Source of the DNA: Xenorhabdus vietnamensis | Lineage (GTDB): Bacteria; Pseudomonadota; Gammaproteobacteria; Enterobacterales; Enterobacteriaceae | Assembly: GCF_002127535.1 (NCBI RefSeq) | Contig: NZ_MUBJ01000002.1 | Coordinates: 282,781-346,780, forward strand | Length of the DNA: 64,000 nucleotides | Direction: 5' to 3' | Part shown: in pieces, positions 38,583 to 47,224 of the stretch | Layout: the number at the start of each line of letters is the position of its first letter | How positions within the stretch are numbered: position 1 is the first letter of the stretch | The notes under the pieces: generated by a model | Seen by the model: only the letters and a program-made list of their open reading frames with translations | Told to the model about the DNA's origin: nothing | The model's database searches: none | Program-made: the position numbers and the translations under genes

Positions 38583-39623
38583 ATGATGGAAGCTGAGCAA
38601 TTTTCACAGGTGGTACTTGAGTGGTATCACCGCTATGGTCGCAAAACTCTGCCGTGGCAGTTGGAAAAAACATCCTATCACGTCTGGCTTTCAGAGGTGA
38701 TGCTGCAACAAACTCAAGTCGTGACGGTCATTCCCTATTTCCAAAAATTTATCTCACGTTTTCCCGATGTTGCCTCTTTGGCTGCTGCCCCATTGGACGA
38801 AATTCTCCATTTGTGGACAGGTTTGGGATATTACGCACGTGCCCGTAATTTGCATAAAGCCGCACAACAGATTGTAACGTTACACAACGGCAAATTTCCG
38901 ACAACATTTGATGATGTTGTTGCTTTGCCCGGCGTAGGGCGTTCAACTGCCGGAGCCATTCTTTCACTGTCTCAAGGCAAGCATTTCCCTATTCTTGATG
39001 GTAACGTGAAACGTGTTTTAGCCCGCTGTTACGCCGTTGACGGATGGCCGGGAAAAAAAGAGGTTGAGAACCAATTATGGGATATCAGCACACGTGTTAC
39101 CCCCAAACAAGGCGTCGAGTTTTTTAATCAGGCGATGATGGATTTGGGTGCCATGGTCTGTACCCGCAGCAAACCAAAATGTGAAATTTGTCCACTTAAT
39201 GCAGGTTGTACCGCTTACGCCGATCATAGCTGGGCAAATTATCCGGGGAAAAAACCGAAACAAAGCATCCCTGAAAAAACAGCCTATTTTTTATTAATGC
39301 AACATGGCGAAACTGTTTGGCTGGAACAGCGCCCACTTTCTGGTATTTGGGGTGGTTTATTTGCTTTCCCGCAATTTGCTAATCAGGAATCACTGGAAAA
39401 GTGGCTGGAGAATTCAGGCATCTCTCACAGCAAACTTGAACAATTAACGGCATTTCGCCATACATTCAGTCATTTTCATTTAGATATCGTCCCCATTAGA
39501 ATTGATATTTTATCTTTTGATTCCTGCATGGATGAAAACAAAGGACTTTGGTATAACTTACGCCAGCCAGCAACAATTGGATTGGCAGCTCCCGTTGAGT
39601 ACCTTTTGCAACAATTGGGTTAA
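38583..39623 (+). CDS. mutY: Adenine DNA glycosylase
   Basis: Removes adenine mispaired with 8-oxoguanine. The 346-residue protein has the helix-hairpin-helix [14 protein letters not shown] and [16 protein letters not shown] with the catalytic aspartate in [12 protein letters not shown]. The [4Fe-4S] cluster cysteines are in C-X6[10 protein letters not shown]. The C-terminal Nudix-like lesion-recognition domain is complete. Followed 27 bp later by yggX. Confidence 0.96.
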   Translation: MMEAEQFSQVVLEWYHRYGRKTLPWQLEKTSYHVWLSEVMLQQTQVVTVIPYFQKFISRFPDVASLAAAPLDEILHLWTGLGYYARARNLHKAAQQIVTLHNGKFPTTFDDVVALPGVGRSTAGAILSLSQGKHFPILDGNVKRVLARCYAVDGWPGKKEVENQLWDISTRVTPKQGVEFFNQAMMDLGAMVCTRSKPKCEICPLNAGCTAYADHSWANYPGKKPKQSIPEKTAYFLLMQHGETVWLEQRPLSGIWGGLFAFPQFANQESLEKWLENSGISHSKLEQLTAFRHTFSHFHLDIVPIRIDILSFDSCMDENKGLWYNLRQPATIGLAAPVEYLLQQLG

Positions 39624-39649
39624 TTGGCCCACTATTTTGAGGATTAATT

Positions 39650-39922
39650 ATGAGCAGAACCATTTTTTGTACTTTTTTACAACAAGAAGCCGAAGGCCAA
39701 GATTTTCAGCTCTATCCAGGAGAATTGGGCAAGCGTATTTTCAATGAGATTTCTAAAGAAGCATGGCAGCAATGGATGGGTAAACAAACCATGCTGATTA
39801 ATGAAAAAAAACTAAACACCATGAATCCAGAAGATCGCAAGCTGCTTGAACAAGAAATGGTAAAATTCCTGTTTGAAGGACATGACATCCAAATCGATGG
39901 TTATACACCACCGGAACAATAA
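39650..39922 (+). CDS. yggX: YggX, Fe(II)-trafficking-type protein
   Basis: Small (90 residues) conserved protein that protects Fe-S clusters from oxidation; the iron-carrier role is proposed rather than proven. Sequence [31 protein letters not shown] is near the enterobacterial consensus, with the conserved Cys7. In E. coli it is SoxRS-regulated and co-transcribed with mutY and mltC, the same order as here. Confidence 0.95.
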   Translation: MSRTIFCTFLQQEAEGQDFQLYPGELGKRIFNEISKEAWQQWMGKQTMLINEKKLNTMNPEDRKLLEQEMVKFLFEGHDIQIDGYTPPEQ

Positions 39923-40029
39923 TATTACTACTCGATTGGCATAATAAGAGCCATTTTGTATGGCTCTAAACATTGAATATTAACGAAATCTCAATATTCA
40001 ACAGCATTAATATCCTACGGCATTGTAAA

Positions 40030-41103
40030 ATGAAAAGACTGCTGGCTCTGATTCTCCTCGCCCCACTTTTGATTTCCTGCTCTAGCAAAAAAGACATTGA
40101 ATACAACGAAGAATATGTAAAAGATACCAATGGTTTCGATATTTTGATGGGACAATTTGCTCACAATATTGAAAACATTTGGGGTTTGCAGGAAGTTTTA
40201 ATCGCAGGCTCAAAAGATTACGTTAAATACACAGATCAATATAAAACCCGCAGCCATATTAATTTTGAAGCGGGAAGCATCACGATTGAAACCATATCCC
40301 CAATTGAACCCACTGAACATTTACGCAAAGCGATCATTACTACTTTGCTAATGGGAGACGATCCGGGAACCATTGACCTTTATTCGGACGCTAACGATAT
40401 TCAGATCAGCAAAGAACCATTTCTATATGGACAGGTTTTGGATAACACAGGTGAACCCATTCGCTGGGAATGGCGCGCAAACCACTTTGCCAATTATTTA
40501 GTCCAGAATAAATTGCAAAAACGCCAATCGGGGCTACACATCATTTGGTCAGTCACCATGCAATTGGTTCCTAACCATTTAGATAAACGCGCCCATAAAT
40601 ACCTTCCTATAGTTCGCAAAGCATCCATTAAATATGGCGTTGATGAATCACTGATCCTTGCCATCATTCAGACTGAATCCAGTTTTAACCCTTATGCCGT
40701 CAGCCGTTCTGATGCCTTGGGACTTATGCAGGTAATGCAGCACACAGCCGGACGAGATATTTTCAAAATGCAAGGAAAGTCAGGCCAGCCTAGCCGCAGC
40801 TATCTCTTTGATCCTGAAAACAACATTGATGCTGGTACAGCCTATCTATCAATATTGCAAAATACATATTTAGGTGAAATCAAAAACGCTACCGCACGTC
40901 GCTACGCTGTTATCACTGCTTATAATGGCGGTGCAGGCAGTGTATTGCGCGTATTCTCCAGTGACAGGAAAAAAGCGGCTCAGATCATCAACTCAATGGA
41001 ACCGGGCAATATTTATGAAACTCTGACCAATAAGCATCCTTCTGCCGAATCACGTCGCTATTTAATGAAAGTAAATAATGCCCAGAAAAGCTATCGCAGA
41101 TAG
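40030..41103 (+). CDS. mltC: Membrane-bound lytic murein transglycosylase C
   Basis: Outer-membrane lipoprotein that cleaves peptidoglycan glycan strands. Start [22 protein letters not shown] gives a type II signal peptide with lipobox LISC. The 357 residues end in an SLT domain with [21 protein letters not shown] (catalytic Glu at ES) and [10 protein letters not shown]. An in-frame ATG at 39973 would disrupt the signal peptide. Last gene before a terminator and tRNA-Phe. Confidence 0.95.
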   Translation: MKRLLALILLAPLLISCSSKKDIEYNEEYVKDTNGFDILMGQFAHNIENIWGLQEVLIAGSKDYVKYTDQYKTRSHINFEAGSITIETISPIEPTEHLRKAIITTLLMGDDPGTIDLYSDANDIQISKEPFLYGQVLDNTGEPIRWEWRANHFANYLVQNKLQKRQSGLHIIWSVTMQLVPNHLDKRAHKYLPIVRKASIKYGVDESLILAIIQTESSFNPYAVSRSDALGLMQVMQHTAGRDIFKMQGKSGQPSRSYLFDPENNIDAGTAYLSILQNTYLGEIKNATARRYAVITAYNGGAGSVLRVFSSDRKKAAQIINSMEPGNIYETLTNKHPSAESRRYLMKVNNAQKSYRR

Positions 41104-41139
41104 TTGGTAACAAATTAGTTTGGTCATTAAATAACAAAA

Positions 41140-41161
41140 TGGAGAGACTACTTTCTCTCCA
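41140..41161 (+). terminator. Terminator after mltC
   Basis: TGGAGAG / CTCTCCA stem with an ACTACTTT loop, 37 bp after the mltC stop and followed by CTTTGGTTATATTT. Moderate intrinsic terminator. Confidence 0.6.
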
Positions 41162-41267
41162 CTTTGGTTATATTTATAACTTATTGTGCAATTTAAGAAC
41201 ATGCGAATAAATTTATGCAAAAAATATTTGACGGATTAGGCTTAATACGGTTTAATGCGCCCCGTTA

Positions 41268-41343
41268 GCCCGGATAGCTCAGTCGGTAGAGCAGGGGATT
41301 GAAAATCCCCGTGTCCTTGGTTCGATTCCGAGTCCGGGCACCA
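41268..41343 (+). tRNA. pheV: tRNA-Phe (GAA)
   Basis: A complete 76-nt tRNA with encoded CCA. The acceptor stem GCCCGGA pairs with TCCGGGC, the anticodon arm GGGGA-TTGAAAA-TCCCC carries GAA and the T-arm has GGTTCGATTCC. The sequence is close to enterobacterial tRNA-Phe. Its 3' end is the classical attachment site for SPI-7-type elements, and an integrase gene starts the foreign DNA 343 bp away. The symbol pheV is by analogy. Confidence 0.98.
41320..41343 (+). other. Presumed attL/attachment core (tRNA-Phe 3' end)
   Basis: Elements of this family integrate into the 3' end of tRNA-Phe and rebuild it. The integrase at 41687 faces the tRNA as expected. I found no second copy of the tRNA 3' segment in the window, so the other end of the element lies beyond 64000. 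Confidence 0.5.
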
Positions 41344-41686
41344 AATTTCCATGCGGGTTTGTCCTAGGTTGTTAAATTCCCTGACAAAAGCGCAAAAAAG
41401 AATCAATCGTTAATTAAATGTTAAATCCTAATCAGTTCAATTTGTACTGTTTAGTTGAAAAGAACATTTAAGACAAGATAACAGGGTAGCTGTTTTAACA
41501 GTTACCATTTTCTCGTTTAAGGTAATGATTTCAGTAATTGATTCTGATGTCAAGTAAGGGAAAAACTTTACGGGATGCCGGATCGATATTAGCCATTTTT
41601 CATACCATCCCTATTGATGCAGGGCAGTTCACTCACACCTCCACCTCAATCCTGTCTGAGACCTGCCCTGTCTTTTTTACGCCGTT
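41344..41686. other. Spacer between tRNA-Phe and integrase
   Basis: About 340 bp without a credible gene. Base composition changes from AT-rich to the GC-richer integrative element near 41600. Integrase arm-binding sites would be expected here but cannot be read by eye. Confidence 0.4.
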
Positions 41687-42715
41687 TTATTCATTCTCAT
41701 CGGCATGCTCATCAACAAAATCAGTATACAACCCCAGTTCCCGCTCCAGCGCTTTGCCCGTCACTTCCATATCAAGATCAATGTATTCCATCGTGGTCGC
41801 CACATTACGGTGCCCCAGTAAGCGTTTCACCAGCGGCAGATTACGATCCGGCGATTTCATCAGGGTCGTCGCCAACGTATGACGAAAACGGTGAGGCGAG
41901 ACCGCAAAATCACACTCTTTGGACAGCCGGCGAAAGAAAGAACGGAGCTGTTGTTTTTCCCGGTTGATATCGTATTGGTAACGGGAAAGCCGGCTTGGGT
42001 GCGGGACACTCAACCGGCTGAGATCGAAAATCGGATCGTGGGCTTTCGCACCGGCAGCAACTGCCCTTTCCACTAATTTTGTCAGCCGGCGTTTAAGCGG
42101 CGGAATGATCGGTATTTCCCATTCACTGTGGTTTTTACTGCCTTCCAGCCCCAGTTCAATATAATTGCTGTCCAGATTAATATCCCGCAGCCGTAGGTGC
42201 AGTAACTGGTTCTGACGCATTCCTGTAAAACGCAATGTCGCCAGTACTGTTGACCAATACCAGGTCGGATACAGGGCACAACGCCCTCCCCGTGGGGGCA
42301 TCTCGACTCTTTCTTCCTCAGCAAACTTGCCCATCAACAGATTAATGCGGTTTATCTGCGATTGACTCAAAATCTTCTTCTTTTTCTTCTCTTTTTTAGT
42401 CACGGCGTTGTTAAACGGGTTTTCGGTGTGAGGCAGCAGTTTTCGCTCCATACCGAAATTAAAAATCGCCCGCAGATGAGCCACCTTATTATTCCAGGTA
42501 TGGCTTGACTGCTTTTTCTCCACCAGAAGGTGCCGCCGCCACCGCAGCACATCCCGGTGAATAACCTGTGCCGGTGATGCGGCTTCTCCCATAAACCGGA
42601 TAAAACCCCGTGTGACCTTGCGATAACTCCATTCGGTATCCGGTCGCAGGATATGTGAAAAAAAGTACTCTTCTAATAATTCTTCCCAACTGAGGGTGTC
42701 TACGGTGTGCAACAT
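41687..42715 (-). CDS. Tyrosine integrase of the tRNA-Phe element
   Basis: Site-specific tyrosine recombinase, presumably responsible for insertion at tRNA-Phe. Catalytic residues are visible: Arg I in LRFTGMRQNQLLHLRLRD, HxxR in HRFRHTLATTLM, and LLGHRNVATTMEYIDLD with the second histidine and nucleophile tyrosine. An N-terminal SAM-like core-binding domain precedes them. Start MLHTVDTLSWEELL is preferred, with GAGGAAAAAATAAC before it, giving 342 residues; a longer form would overlap the relaxase gene. Confidence 0.9.
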   Translation of the reverse strand: MLHTVDTLSWEELLEEYFFSHILRPDTEWSYRKVTRGFIRFMGEAASPAQVIHRDVLRWRRHLLVEKKQSSHTWNNKVAHLRAIFNFGMERKLLPHTENPFNNAVTKKEKKKKKILSQSQINRINLLMGKFAEEERVEMPPRGGRCALYPTWYWSTVLATLRFTGMRQNQLLHLRLRDINLDSNYIELGLEGSKNHSEWEIPIIPPLKRRLTKLVERAVAAGAKAHDPIFDLSRLSVPHPSRLSRYQYDINREKQQLRSFFRRLSKECDFAVSPHRFRHTLATTLMKSPDRNLPLVKRLLGHRNVATTMEYIDLDMEVTGKALERELGLYTDFVDEHADENE

Positions 42716-42794
42716 GTTATTTTTTCCTCGGCTCATCCTGCCGTTTCCTGTCCAAAAACAATTCGCGGCAATAAAATACAAATAACCATTTGAA

Positions 42795-43826
42795 TTATTT
42801 ATCTTTAAATGATGAGTGCAGGTGACTGTCAGGGGCAACACTTTCTTTCTCCCGTGTTGACCGTTTGGTCAGTTTCGAGTCGGCGTGGTGATTTTTTCTC
42901 TGATTTTGCAGAGAAGATGCATACGGTGACTGAAATAAGGATAATAATGTCAGGGTATCGTCAGACACAGGTGCCGGTGGGGTTGTGATTTCACTGATAG
43001 GAGGCGAGGATGTGATTTCCGGTACCGGATTGCCTTCGGCAGAGAACGCCGCTTCCTTCGCCGGAGACGGAGAAACCGCCTGTTTCCCCCGCAAAGGGGA
43101 TTGAACTTGCCCGGCAGCGGCCTGAAGCAATGCCTCTATCAGCGGGACAGAGGAAGGACGCCCGTTAAGATGCTGCATCAGACAGTGCCAGACTTCCGGT
43201 ACAGTCACCAGCCACATCATGGCTTTTTCCGGTAACAGACAGGCAGCCAGCAACACTTCCTGCGGAGCCGACGGTATGTTCTCCGGTGCACGGAAACGGA
43301 AACGAAACGGTTTGTCGGGAATACCGATGCCCGGTTGCCAGACCTGCCCGTCTTCCAGTTCCCCTTCGAGCTGCCGCAACAAAGGCAGGTGGTAAAACAA
43401 CGCCACCCAGAACACCACCGCCTGCCATAAAACTCCCTGTGCGGCCTGCGTTTCCGGTGCCACACCCGGCGGCAACAAATGTCCCTTCGCTAACCGCACG
43501 GCACAAGTGGTAAATTGCAGTGTCAGGTCAGCAAATCCGCCACTGCCTGACCATTTTCCTTCCGGAGAGGCAGGTATCTGCTGAACACTGCCCAATAATT
43601 GTTTAATCGGGGCGAGATAAAAACGCTGATACAACCCTTCAGGCAGCGTACTGTTTTGCCACAATTGTTGCAGGCACTGATGGCGCAAGGGGGTTGCCAG
43701 CAACGCCTCCACTGATTGTGGCCGGAAATAGTCCCCGTTATCACAGGCCCCGCTCGTTTTTTGCCCTGATGATTTTTTCTGTAATGCTGGCGAGCGGGTA
43801 AAGTGCGATTTAAAACGTGTAAACAT
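42795..43826 (-). CDS. TraI_2-type ICE relaxase domain protein, shortened
   Basis: Resembles the N-terminal TraI_2 (DUF1528) region of relaxases of SPI-7/PAPI-type integrative conjugative elements: FRPQSVEALLATPLRHQCLQQLW, YQRFYLAPIKQLLGSVQQIPAS, FTTCAVRLAKGHLLP, LWQAVVFWVALFYHLPLL. The start MFTRFKSHF has AAGGAG upstream and gives 343 residues; related relaxases I recall are about twice this and end in a TraI_2_C winged-helix domain, absent here. The C-terminal third is low-complexity (Pro/Ser/Thr). It lies next to the integrase, as in SPI-7, but is probably unable to support transfer alone. Confidence 0.7.
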   Translation of the reverse strand: MFTRFKSHFTRSPALQKKSSGQKTSGACDNGDYFRPQSVEALLATPLRHQCLQQLWQNSTLPEGLYQRFYLAPIKQLLGSVQQIPASPEGKWSGSGGFADLTLQFTTCAVRLAKGHLLPPGVAPETQAAQGVLWQAVVFWVALFYHLPLLRQLEGELEDGQVWQPGIGIPDKPFRFRFRAPENIPSAPQEVLLAACLLPEKAMMWLVTVPEVWHCLMQHLNGRPSSVPLIEALLQAAAGQVQSPLRGKQAVSPSPAKEAAFSAEGNPVPEITSSPPISEITTPPAPVSDDTLTLLSLFQSPYASSLQNQRKNHHADSKLTKRSTREKESVAPDSHLHSSFKDK

Positions 43827-43941
43827 CACTTTTCTCCTTGTCAAATTTGGCTCAGTGTCGGTCAATCCCACTCTGAAACAAGGCGAAACTCTTTTTGCGA
43901 AAATGAAAATTGTTTGTATGACTTACCCTTAAACGTAAAAA

Positions 43942-43957
43942 GCGCCCCGAAAGGCGC
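43942..43957 (-). terminator. Terminator of the methylase-like gene
   Basis: GCGCC / GGCGC stem with a short loop. Read on the minus strand it is followed by TTTTTACGTTT, 32 bp after the stop of the methylase-like gene. Confidence 0.75.
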
Positions 43958-43988
43958 AGTAGTGAAATCAAGAAGATGAAAACAGAAA

Positions 43989-44672
43989 TCAGGCTGCTTT
44001 TTCATAGGCCTGCAAACGCTGTGACCAATTGCCCAGATAATGGGCCGGTGTGTAGCGGGTTCGTTGGCTGCCGGGATCCTTCAGCACATCACCGATCGTG
44101 ACCGCCGCCGGAATACCCGTCAGGGAAAGCTGGATATAGGCCATCACTGCCGCCAGTGGGTCGATATCAATCGCAGACACCCACATACTGGACAACGGAT
44201 CATGTCCCTGCTCCCTTAATACCTCGGCAGCCGCCAACATCATACAGGCCGCACCGCAGCAAGGTTCGTGGAAGGTGACAAAGGGTCGGGTCTGCAACAA
44301 TTCAGACACCTCATTCAACTGCAATTGTGCCATGACTCTGGCAACACTCCAGGGTGTAAAGAATTGCTGAAGTTCCTTATTGCCCAGTTCCAGTTGCATA
44401 AACACACTGCCGAGAAAATCACCGGGTTCTTCCGCCAGTGCCAGCACGGTAGTTGAGAAAAGTTCCACAATCCGGTCAATATCTTCCCGTTCATACTTGT
44501 TGATGGTTTTCAGATAGAACTGTTCCAGTTCCTCACTGAAACAGTATTTGTTGTGAATGGCCGCCATCGCACAGTTGCAAAAATCCTGAAAAACCCGATA
44601 ACGGTTACGGTAACGGGCGGTTTGTTTAAACAGCGAAATAAAGTCTTTTTGGTAGTCAGGGCGAGAAGCCAT
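43989..44672 (-). CDS. N-6 DNA methylase-like protein of ICE type
   Basis: A 227-residue protein with an adenine-methylase-like SAM site (VTFHEPCCGAACMMLAAAEVL) and the QQFFTPWSVARVMAQL segment found in N6-methylases. The catalytic NPPY motif is not visible and the protein ends soon after VTIGDVLKDPG, so it may bind SAM without methylating. Such short forms recur in SPI-7-type elements and plasmids. A pseudoknot-like leader lies 28 nt upstream and a terminator follows. Confidence 0.75.
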   Translation of the reverse strand: MASRPDYQKDFISLFKQTARYRNRYRVFQDFCNCAMAAIHNKYCFSEELEQFYLKTINKYEREDIDRIVELFSTTVLALAEEPGDFLGSVFMQLELGNKELQQFFTPWSVARVMAQLQLNEVSELLQTRPFVTFHEPCCGAACMMLAAAEVLREQGHDPLSSMWVSAIDIDPLAAVMAYIQLSLTGIPAAVTIGDVLKDPGSQRTRYTPAHYLGNWSQRLQAYEKAA

Positions 44673-44700
44673 GGCGTGTTTTCCTGATAAGAGTCAAAAA

Positions 44701-44741
44701 GGAAAACACACCCCGGAAGGAGAATGTGTTTCCCCTTTCGG
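44701..44741 (-). promoter_or_regulatory. Pseudoknot-like leader 1 (upstream of the methylase-like gene)
   Basis: On the minus strand CCGAAAGG pairs with CCTTCCGG (8 bp, one G-U) and AAACACA pairs with TGTGTTT (7 bp, extended by a conserved GG/CC). The two stems interleave, giving H-type pseudoknot or mutually exclusive hairpin topology. A T-run follows and the next start codon is 28 nt downstream. One of four such elements. Confidence 0.65.
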
Positions 44742-44780
44742 TTGAAGTCAAGATAAGTGGATACTGCGTTGAACAAAAAA

Positions 44781-45704
44781 TTACTGCCCGACGGCCATCG
44801 CCGGTAAGGCCCGTGGCATGTCGGTTTTGTCTCCGTCAACCAGATACAGTGCCGGACGGTTTTCGTGTCCTACCTGCCCGTTATGACTGTCCACATGCTC
44901 ACCCTGGTCATAACAATCATAGCCTTTTAACTGGCCTGATGGTTCGCTGTACCAGTGGCGGATTTCACAGTCAAACACCGATGACAGCCCGCCCATCAGT
45001 TCCGCCGAAGGCGGTACCCACGGCGTGTCAAAATGTACTGTTAAGCTGCTGACATTACGCCGTTCCCAGCGGACATGATGACCGAACGGCCATTCCAGCC
45101 CATAGTGCTCATCGTAGCACTGCGCTGTGGTGGTCATTCCTTTTAATAAGCCACTGTTGCCGTTAATCTCCGGAGCCAGCCGGGTCGGTCGTATCATCAG
45201 CATATCGCAGGGCTGAGCCGAGGTCGGGTAAACCGCCAGCTTCTCCCAGCACGCGCCGATATCGAGATTATCAGACCAGCCCACCACACCAAACCAGTCG
45301 GTATACTGACGGGTCAGCAGGCGGGCAATCATGTCACGCGCTGACGCCGGCACATTCTCCCAGCGCAGCAGGCTTAAGCCCGACTGGCGGTAGATACTGT
45401 CAATCCGCTTCATGTTTTCTGTGGTTAGCAGCACATTGTCCTGCAACAACGCCAGCCACTGTTCAAACGCCAGATTCTGCGCGGTCGGCGCTGCCATGCC
45501 CCTTACCAGCTCCGGATACGGTGTGTAAGTGAGGGGTTTGGTGGGTTTAAGTATCCCCGCACAGCCCGCCAGAAACAGGCGCAGACTCTGCAAGACCGCC
45601 TGACGGTAACGGGGAAATTCTTCCCCACAAACCCATTGCTGCATCACATCGAGACAAACGGATTTACCGGTGACGTCCAGTTGATTAGTGACCCATTCTG
45701 CCAT
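44781..45704 (-). CDS. YubB-like DUF1281 protein
   Basis: ICE/plasmid protein of the YubB (DUF1281, Api92-like ferredoxin-like C-terminal domain) family, 307 residues from MAEWVTNQLDVTGKSV, a start preceded by AAAGGAAATTAACC. Conserved blocks: YRQAVLQSLRLFLAGCAGILKP, ARDMIARLLTRQYTDWFGVVGWSDN, DTPWVPPSAELMGGLS and GYDCYDQGEHVDS. The family is carried by conjugative elements; its function is unknown. Pseudoknot-like leaders lie both upstream (45739-45779) and behind it. Confidence 0.85.
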   Translation of the reverse strand: MAEWVTNQLDVTGKSVCLDVMQQWVCGEEFPRYRQAVLQSLRLFLAGCAGILKPTKPLTYTPYPELVRGMAAPTAQNLAFEQWLALLQDNVLLTTENMKRIDSIYRQSGLSLLRWENVPASARDMIARLLTRQYTDWFGVVGWSDNLDIGACWEKLAVYPTSAQPCDMLMIRPTRLAPEINGNSGLLKGMTTTAQCYDEHYGLEWPFGHHVRWERRNVSSLTVHFDTPWVPPSAELMGGLSSVFDCEIRHWYSEPSGQLKGYDCYDQGEHVDSHNGQVGHENRPALYLVDGDKTDMPRALPAMAVGQ

Positions 45705-45738
45705 GGTTAATTTCCTTTGATTTTTAAGTTTAAAAACC

Positions 45739-45779
45739 GGAGAAACTGTTCCCCCCACGGGAGTCAGTTCCCCCGATGG
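45739..45779 (-). promoter_or_regulatory. Pseudoknot-like leader 2 (upstream of the YubB-like gene)
   Basis: On the minus strand CCATCGGG pairs with CCCGTGG (one bulge) and GGGGAACTG pairs with CAGTTTCTCC (with G-U pairs), interleaved exactly as in leader 1. TTTTT follows and the start codon is 34 nt downstream. Stem sequences differ from the other copies while pairing is kept. Confidence 0.65.
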
Positions 45780-45795
45780 ATGATTGAAGAAAGTG

Positions 45796-46088
45796 TCAGT
45801 TGAAATCCCGTCTGAAGATATCGGCAACCTGACTGTCGAAAATGACCATCAGTTCATCATACACACCCAGATACGGTGTGCCGGGCGTCATTGCCGGGGG
45901 CGTTCAGCCGGGTAAAATCGTATTTATCCACTCAGTCATTAATGGCGTCAGAGGACCGGATGCCGTGAGCCATGAGTCCGGCTACCGTATCGGTTTCACA
46001 CAACACCGTATCGTTCAGGCTCAGGCCAGAATGGCGTTTCAGCAGCGCGGCGCCAGACCGTTAAACGTAAAGGTGCCAGGGTGATACC
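45796..46088 (-). pseudogene. Frameshifted remnant of an ICE gene
   Basis: Three overlapping reading segments on the minus strand appear to belong to one former protein: PGTFTFNGLAPRC, then LNDTVLCETDTVAGLMAHGIRSSDAIND with an in-frame TGA and VDKYDFTRLNAPGNDAR, then GTPYLGVYDELMVIFDSQVADIFRRDFN ending at 45796. Frameshifts join them. The CETDTV motif also occurs in the next gene (TVCETDSVTEAV), suggesting a related domain. No continuous ORF remains. Confidence 0.6.
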
Positions 46089-46094
46089 CCACCT

Positions 46095-46637
46095 TTAAAC
46101 GCTGAGGGTTGTGCTGTGCCGGAGAATATCCTGCACTTCATGATGATGCTGATAACGCGGCGATACCACATGCAGCGACAGTAAATTCGCCTCATGCCAC
46201 AAGACACGCGCCGCCTCGGCATTCTGCCAGCTCAGCTCAAACGTGGCCGACTGACACAAGCGCTGTTGTTTCTGCACCAGTGATAAACGCTCTGATGTCA
46301 CGGTGATCGGCTGTGCCCAGACAATCTCGTCATAAAAGCGGCCACCGAGCACCTTGTTATCTTTGGCGTCATAAATCATCACCGTGAGTGGAAAAAAAGC
46401 CCGCCGGCACTGAGCTGAGGGCATTTCCGGTATCGGCCAGTCACCCAAAAGATGGATCACTTTCAGCCGCTGTACCGCTTCGGTGACCGAGTCGGTCTCA
46501 CACACGGTCAGAGTTTCCTCCCGCAGCGATTGAGGTCGTTGGGGATGCTGTATCAGGCCGGTGACCTGTACGATAAAAATAGCTTCCTGCGACGCCGGTG
46601 TCGTGCTCTCCGGCGCAGGTAAAAAAATCGGGTTCAT
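46095..46637 (-). CDS. ICE-associated hypothetical protein
   Basis: A 180-residue soluble protein I do not recognise. Beta-rich features include IFIVQVTGLIQHPQRPQSL, TVCETDSVTEAVQRLKVIHLLGDWPIP and VMIYDAKDNKVLGGRFYDEIVW; it ends in a histidine-containing tail. GC-rich codon use matches the element backbone. A pseudoknot-like leader lies 33 nt upstream. The CETD motif is shared with the adjacent pseudogene. Confidence 0.65.
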   Translation of the reverse strand: MNPIFLPAPESTTPASQEAIFIVQVTGLIQHPQRPQSLREETLTVCETDSVTEAVQRLKVIHLLGDWPIPEMPSAQCRRAFFPLTVMIYDAKDNKVLGGRFYDEIVWAQPITVTSERLSLVQKQQRLCQSATFELSWQNAEAARVLWHEANLLSLHVVSPRYQHHHEVQDILRHSTTLSV

Positions 46638-46670
46638 GGTGTGGCTCTCCTTGATTTGAGGTCAATAAAA

Positions 46671-46716
46671 GACAACACCCGCCCGGTAACAGGAAGATGT
46701 TGTCGGCTCCCCGGTC
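46671..46716 (-). promoter_or_regulatory. Pseudoknot-like leader 3 (upstream of the 46.1-46.6 kb gene)
   Basis: GACAACA pairs with TGTTGTC (7 bp); within and before it CCGG pairs with CCGG (4 bp), interleaved as in leaders 1, 2 and 4. A TTTTATT tract follows; the start codon is 33 nt downstream. The second stem is the weakest of the four copies. Confidence 0.55.
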
Positions 46717-46759
46717 AGGCGCTAAAGAAAAGGGTTAACAACCTCATGGGCTGATAACG

Positions 46760-47224
46760 TCAGTGATGATTATGGTTGTTATGGATAAGTGACGAGCTGA
46801 TGATTTCCTCTTTGGGCTGCATCGCCAGTACCGCACGCAGCAGCCCGGTTTCCGGATGGTGCAGCGCGTATTCGCGTAGTTCGCAGAACCGAAACGCATC
46901 GGCATTCGGTTCATCTAACTCAGCAATACGGGCAAACACAATCGCGGTGACAGCCAGACCAAACGCATCCGCAGATAACGTGGCCGTCAGTGTCGTCTCC
47001 GGCAGATAAACCGAATAGGTTTTTGCCGCGGTGGGTATCATATACGTCAGGGATCCAGACACGTACCGGCTGCTCCATTGCTCAGGACGATATTCACCAC
47101 ACAACTGTGAGGCGGTATTTGCCAGCAGGAAACCCAGAAACAACCGTTCCAGTGGAGTTTTGTCGGGGAACACGACCGACAGGGCCAGACTGTCCAGCAG
47201 CATCAGTTCATTATCCGGCATCAC
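46760..47224 (-). CDS. ArdB/KlcA-like antirestriction protein, copy 2
   Basis: A 154-residue protein of the ArdB/KlcA/YafX antirestriction family (PF03230-like). Marker segments are LLANTASQLCGEYRPEQWSSRYVSGSLTYMIPT, LSADAFGLAVTAIVFARIAEL and CELREYALHHPETGLLRAVLAM. The family protects incoming DNA from type I restriction. It ends in a histidine-rich tail (HNNHNHH). It overlaps the upstream paralogue by 14 bp, forming a tandem pair. Confidence 0.8.
   Translation of the reverse strand: MMPDNELMLLDSLALSVVFPDKTPLERLFLGFLLANTASQLCGEYRPEQWSSRYVSGSLTYMIPTAAKTYSVYLPETTLTATLSADAFGLAVTAIVFARIAELDEPNADAFRFCELREYALHHPETGLLRAVLAMQPKEEIISSSLIHNNHNHH

Noticed and set aside
41538..41967. Plus-strand ORFs behind tRNA-Phe
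   Set aside because: They run antisense to the C-terminal catalytic region of the integrase, with no ribosome sites.
43165..43744. Several overlapping ORFs on both strands in the relaxase region
   Set aside because: GC-rich coding DNA leaves long shadow frames; only the minus-strand relaxase frame shows family similarity.
45842..46084. 80-codon plus-strand ORF
   Set aside because: It is the complement of the decayed minus-strand gene whose protein-like segments fit better.
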